Source: Liolophura sinensis (Eukaryota > Mollusca > Polyplacophora > Chitonida > Chitonidae). From it: a DNA stretch of 64,000 nt. The notes under the pieces are model-generated. The model did not search any database, was not told the DNA's origin, and saw only the letters and a list, made by a program, of their open reading frames with translations. Every line of letters begins with the position of its first letter. The stretch's first letter is position 1. Made by a program: the position numbers and the translations under genes. Shown here piece by piece: positions 60,323-64,000 of the stretch. The stretch covers positions 32,591,265 to 32,655,264 of the forward strand of contig NC_088303.1 of the NCBI RefSeq assembly GCF_032854445.1. The letters run 5' to 3'.

Positions 60323-60777
60323 ATGGAGGGAGTGAAGGAATCACTTAAGGGGGTGGGGCTAAGAGAGCTGTCACTAGTTGTCCTTTGTGCTCTCATGGTC
60401 TACCTGTTCAGAGCCCAGAATTCTTACCTCATTCGGCAGTCTGGCGGAAGATGTCTAAACCTGAACATTTTGAGAATGGAGCATATCCCACAGAGGAGGA
60501 GGCACTGCCTTCTCCACGGATCACAGACCTGGAGAGCGATGGAATCAACGAAGTCTTGCTAATAACAAACGACCTGAGGTTAAGTGTGCTGGCAATGCCG
60601 GATGCAGAAAACACAAACCTGGGCAAGTTTGACCCTCGAGTCCTGCCTCATGTCATCATTAAAGCCTCTGTGTACCTGCCGAGAAATGTCAGCCAGCCGG
60701 CAAGGAAAGATTGGCCTGTTGCCATGGAAGTGGGATATTTGGTGCCTTATAAATCCTTGGTCCAAGTACGAAAACAG
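60323..60777 (+). CDS. FG-GAP-motif membrane protein, first coding exon, copy B (one-base frameshift)
   Basis: Same exon as 41405-41860 but one base shorter: 'ttcggcagtc' where copy A has 'ttcggccagtc', near 60437. The ATG frame leaves the FG-GAP frame after about residue 38, while the downstream part reads on in another frame to the same CAG|GTAAAA donor. Because the rest is identical to copy A, a consensus error or a recent null allele are the two choices. Copy B is not interrupted by a gap downstream, but I could not recognise exon 2 before the window end. Confidence 0.6.
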
Positions 60778-61275
60778 GTAAAAAAAAACATTATTATAAC
60801 AGCGTTATACAGTTTGCTGGATTTCTATCTCTACTGCATCCTCAGAAGGTTTGCTCTTTTTTGTAGATTTTATAGATTTTTCATGGTGACAGTGTATATG
60901 AAGAATTGCATCGCTATGATTACCGTATTTCTTTCAAAATTTGTGACACCTGGTCTGCTAATTTTAGCCGGTATATATGTTATTCTGGGAGGAATATTGA
61001 GTTTCTTTTTTCTCACATGACAAGACCTAATAAACAAGATACTCATATTTTTACTTTTCTAATAGGCTGGTAAAGAAATGTAATACTCTGTATTCAACAC
61101 TACTAGTATCTGTCCCAAATTTTAGCAAAATTAGTATAAAGAGTGTGAAAAAGGATGATTCTGCACATAGTTTGTTCAGATGTCATCACCATGCAAACCT
61201 GATGGCATTTTCTGTCATTCATCATGCACTATCCAGCATGCATTTATCTTGATGTTAAAAAATTCTTTGTTTCAG

Positions 61276-61890
61276 TTTGTTCAGAAAATCCTTAAAGTCA
61301 TGTTTAACATTAAGGCTCATGTACAATTGTATCCGTAAAATTTTTTTTTTGCAAAATTCCCTCTTACTGTCTTAATCCATCTATTCTTTTGAACATGACA
61401 ATCTCTGGACATTTGTTTAACCCTTCATGTAGGTGCAACGTTGCAAAATTGTATTTATAGTCTGTTGTACATGTGCTTGGTACATGTATCCATTTAGTAG
61501 CGGACTTTGTACATTTTACATGTATAAGAGTGACAACTATACATGTATTTGGTAGTATTGGTAGAGAATACATATGTTGTATAGTACTGTTCACATGTGG
61601 AAGGCTCCAAGGTTTGAAGCTGCAAACTAGGCACTCTCTCACTGTTATAAATAAAATTAGATTTTATTGATGATGCCAGGAGTTCTTGTCATCAGGAGCC
61701 AGATGGTTTAAAGGGTAACTATTTGGCTTGAAGCTACATGTAGTGTGTGTACTGACTGATCTTCAGGCTGGTGATGGTGCTTGCTTTTTCTCATGCATTT
61801 TCTCATGTAGCACGCCTTTGAACTCAACTTAAAGCAATTACATGAAGTGATTTATTTTTCTTGTAGAGCGTGATAAACCAACTATTCTGA
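61276..61890. other. Unique sequence beyond the duplicated segment, no exon seen
   Basis: It should be intron of the FG-GAP gene if that gene continues rightward. I see no exon with convincing splice sites and no repeat family. Confidence 0.35.
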
Positions 61891-61894
61891 ATAC

Positions 61895-62078
61895 ACTAAC
61901 ATGCTGGCTTCCTCTCTGGCTGTATGTGGGAAGGTCTGCCAGCAACCTTTGGATGGTTGTGGGTTTCCCCCATGCTCTGCCCTTTTTCCTTCCATTGTAA
62001 TGTTGGCCGCCGTCGTACAAGTGAAATATTCTTGAGTACGGCCTAAAACACCAATCAGATAAATAAATAAATACACAA
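61895..62078 (+). mobile_element. SINE family A, 5'-truncated copy
   Basis: It contains 'catgctggcttcctctctgg', 'gtgggaaggtctgccagcaa', 'ggttgtgggtttccccc', 'gccgtcgtacaagtgaaata', 'ttcttgagtacggcctaaaa', 'caccaatcag' and (ataa)n. It is oriented with the tail to the right. Confidence 0.88.
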
Positions 62079-62189
62079 AGAAAATGTACGCAAATAAGTT
62101 TATCACAAACAACAAATGATATTGCTTGACTAATGCAACAAGATATGCTTGTGAAGTTTAGATTTAGTAACCATTATGCTTCAGCAGTT

Positions 62190-62425
62190 CAGGTTAGGTT
62201 TACTTTTGTGCTATACCCTAAATGACCTCAAATTTCAGCCACAAAAGTGCATGTTTAGAGGCAAATAAATGTCACAAAATATTATTTTTGTGGTGAAACT
62301 TAAAATTTTCCAGAAGACTGTCCTCCCATGTCCTCAGCAGACTTCAAAACACCTTTCTAAAATCCATAGCATTCTCAGAATCAGGGAAAATAGGCGAGTT
62401 AGTCATGAAAGAAATTGATGTTCAT
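62190..62425. repeat. Diverged direct repeat, unit 1 (~235 bp)
   Basis: It aligns with 62562-62805: 'ccctaaatgacctcaaattt', 'aaagtgcatgtttagaggca', 'aattttccag', 'ctttctaaaatcc', 'gcgagttagtcatg'. Identity is roughly 70-75 percent by eye. No coding frame. Confidence 0.7.
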
Positions 62426-62439
62426 TTATAGTACGTTTA

Positions 62440-62545
62440 TTTTATTTGTGTTTTAAGGCATACTCCAGAAAATTTTTCACTTATACAACAGTATCCAGCA
62501 TTATGGGGATAGGAAACTGACGGAGCACTGTTTATGTTAGACATG
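62440..62545 (-). mobile_element. SINE fragment between the two direct-repeat units
   Basis: On plus: 'tttatttgtgttttaaggca', 'tactccagaaaatttttcac', 'acagtatccagcattatggg', 'gataggaaactgacggagca'. This is the 3' part of family A (or the related family C tail) in minus orientation. Confidence 0.7.
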
Positions 62546-62561
62546 CACATGTGCATTCTTT

Positions 62562-62805
62562 CTTTCTGAATGTACATATATCCTAAATGACGTAAAATTT
62601 CACCCAGAGAAGTGCATTTTAGAGGCAGATAAATGTCTCTAAATGAGGATAAATATTATTCTTGGTGCTGAAACTTACAATTTTCCAGCAGAATATCATC
62701 CCGTGTGCCAGGCAAATGTCAAAATAACTTTCTAAAATGAATAGAATGAACCCTCAGAATTTGGAAAAATGGGCAAGTTAGTCATGGATAAATTCAAGGT
62801 CATTT
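62562..62805. repeat. Diverged direct repeat, unit 2 (~240 bp)
   Basis: Partner of 62190-62425: 'tcctaaatgacgtaaaattt', 'agaagtgcattttagaggca', 'aattttccagcag', 'ctttctaaaatgaatag', 'gcaagttagtcatg'. The pair could be an old tandem duplication split by the SINE fragment, or two members of an unnamed family. Confidence 0.7.
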
Positions 62806-63560
62806 AATAGACTACGTGTGATACATTTCCATTGTGGTTCAGTCTGGGAGCTGGCTGTGGTCTATTACATGGTTAAATGTGCTTGCCCTTCAATCCCTAT
62901 CTCGCACTTTTTAATGACTTCCGGCTTTGTTACAATAAACTGTGAATGTGTTCAACACGTGTGTAGCTATATTTGCAGTACGTCGTTCACGGAAGACCTC
63001 TTGTCCTGCAGCAATGTGGTGTGCATGTCTAAATGCTCCAGGTGGGAAAGTTTGCCAAAACAGTGCCAAATAAGTCAAATTCTATATACATGGATATGTG
63101 GTTCACCCATGCACTCAGACTTCCTCCACCCATTAAACTGACTGCCATGGTAAAAGAAAAACGAATCTTGAAAAGCATTTAAAAAGCAAACAAAATATAG
63201 TTATAGTACTGTAAGTTGTGGAGAGATATTTCTTAAGAGCCCATAGCTACAGCCATTTAGTCTTCAAGACCATTGAAGTTGTAAACTGTAACCAGCTCTT
63301 TTCCTTTTGTTATTCATGGACATAATGTTTTTGGAATAAAATAGAAATTTATACACAGGGCCATATGCCAGAAAAAAAATGGACATATACATGTACATTT
63401 ATTTAAAGCCTTTAAGATTATGATAGTAATAGGACTACTGCAGACATAAAATAATCCACTCTACATGTACCCTAATTCGTCAACCTTTTCGCATATTGAA
63501 GAGCAACTTTCAGTGCAATTTATGCACATTTTTAATTTGATTGTGGAGCCAAAACTACAT
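62806..63560. other. Gene-free stretch, no supported feature
   Basis: A 107-codon plus frame at 62818-63141 has no recognisable domain and no splice context. I see nothing else. Confidence 0.35.
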
Positions 63561-63567
63561 TGGTAGG

Positions 63568-63925
63568 CAACCGGCCCTGCAAGCACAGTTGGTAGAGAGT
63601 CGGCTTCGGGGGCGGTAGATCCAGGGTCAATCCTGGGTCGAGTCACACCTAAGACTTTGAGTTGTAACTTCCTCGCTTGGCTTTTAGCATGAAGGGGAAG
63701 TGCAACGACTGGTTGACTAGTATCACTCTAATCACTCATGCGGGGCTGTTTACTTGCCTTCGGTAAGGCGTCTAGTGAAGCAGCACTAGATAAAAGAGCA
63801 GTGGAAATCCGTCCTGTGACAAGGAGGGGCATTACATGCACTCTAAGGATTCCTTCGTCGTCATATGACTGAAAAATTGTTAAGTACATCGTTAAACCCC
63901 AAGCACTCTCTCCCTCACTCACTTA
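63568..63925 (+). mobile_element. SINE family B with full tRNA-like head
   Basis: It begins 'aaccggccctgcaagcacag', with A box 'gcacagttggtagagagtcg' and B box 'gggtcgagtcacacc', the body 'cctcgcttggcttttagcat', the 3' end 'catatgactgaaaaattgtt', 'gttaaaccccaagcactc' and a degenerate (ctca)n tail. It is the only family B copy here with both promoter boxes. The repeated 'ctacattggtag' at 63556-63567 and 'ttacattggtag' at 63923-63934 is its target-site duplication. Confidence 0.9.
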
Positions 63926-64000
63926 CATTGGTAGGATTGTCGCGTTTCAGGGCTTCAATATACTTCAATTAAACACACTTTGCAAACATATTTAAAGGTT

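Larger units (their letters stand above)
42737..61275. repeat. Large duplicated segment, copy B (18.5 kb)
   Basis: Collinear with 24452-42536. It starts immediately after the gap at 'ggtcagatgg' and matches until 'tttgtttcag', after which unique sequence continues. Main differences from copy A: more 117-bp units, fewer 34-bp and 80-bp units, an extra SINE at 55199-55530 and far fewer one-base indels. Confidence 0.95.

Noticed and set aside
24452-61275. HPGD gene-family expansion by tandem duplication
   Set aside because: The duplicate boundaries coincide with the 200-N gap and the differences are allelic in kind, so an assembly duplication is the better reading.

Overview
This is an AT-rich eukaryotic window with spliced genes, long introns, many tRNA-derived SINEs, minisatellites and (AT)n microsatellites. 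The SINE families (tails related to 'gtaaaacaccaat' and '(gagt)n') and the gene complement fit a lophotrochozoan, most likely a mollusc. That placement is inference from repeat style. There is no prokaryotic, viral or CRISPR content.

Layout. 0.8-3.8 kb, minus strand: a four-exon gene for a 364-residue adaptor-like protein with helical N-terminus, death domain, CARD and helical C-terminus, all joined by phase-1 introns. 6.2-6.8 kb, minus: a coiled-coil first exon that may belong to the same gene. 7-19 kb: gene-poor, with minisatellites, two kinds of small DNA-transposon derivative (one keeping a transposase N-terminus) and several SINEs. 19.3-20.3 kb, minus: an intact single-exon FITM2 (lipid-droplet/ER phosphatase) gene. 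22.0-24.4 kb: a local ~0.8-kb tandem duplication. 24.5-42.5 kb and 42.7-61.3 kb: the same ~18-kb segment twice, separated by exactly 200 N. Each copy carries a seven-exon 15-hydroxyprostaglandin dehydrogenase (HPGD) gene on minus and, head-to-head ~1.6 kb away, the first coding exon of an FG-GAP-motif membrane protein on plus. 61.3-64 kb: SINEs and a diverged direct repeat.

The two 18-kb copies begin and end exactly at the N gap, so they most probably are the two haplotypes (overlapping contig ends) left unmerged by the assembler, not a real tandem duplication. Copy A has HPGD exons 3 and 4 each short by one base and many one-base indels in its minisatellite; copy B has HPGD intact but lacks one base in the FG-GAP exon. 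A ~330-bp SINE with target-site duplication is present only in copy B.

The most unusual structure is inside HPGD. Two different minisatellites (80-bp and ~117-bp units) each start exactly at a splice donor, of exon 2 and exon 4, and every unit repeats that donor. In the exon 2 array each unit also repeats about 37 bases of coding exon. The introns therefore carry about 11-30 decoy 5' splice sites directly downstream of the true one.
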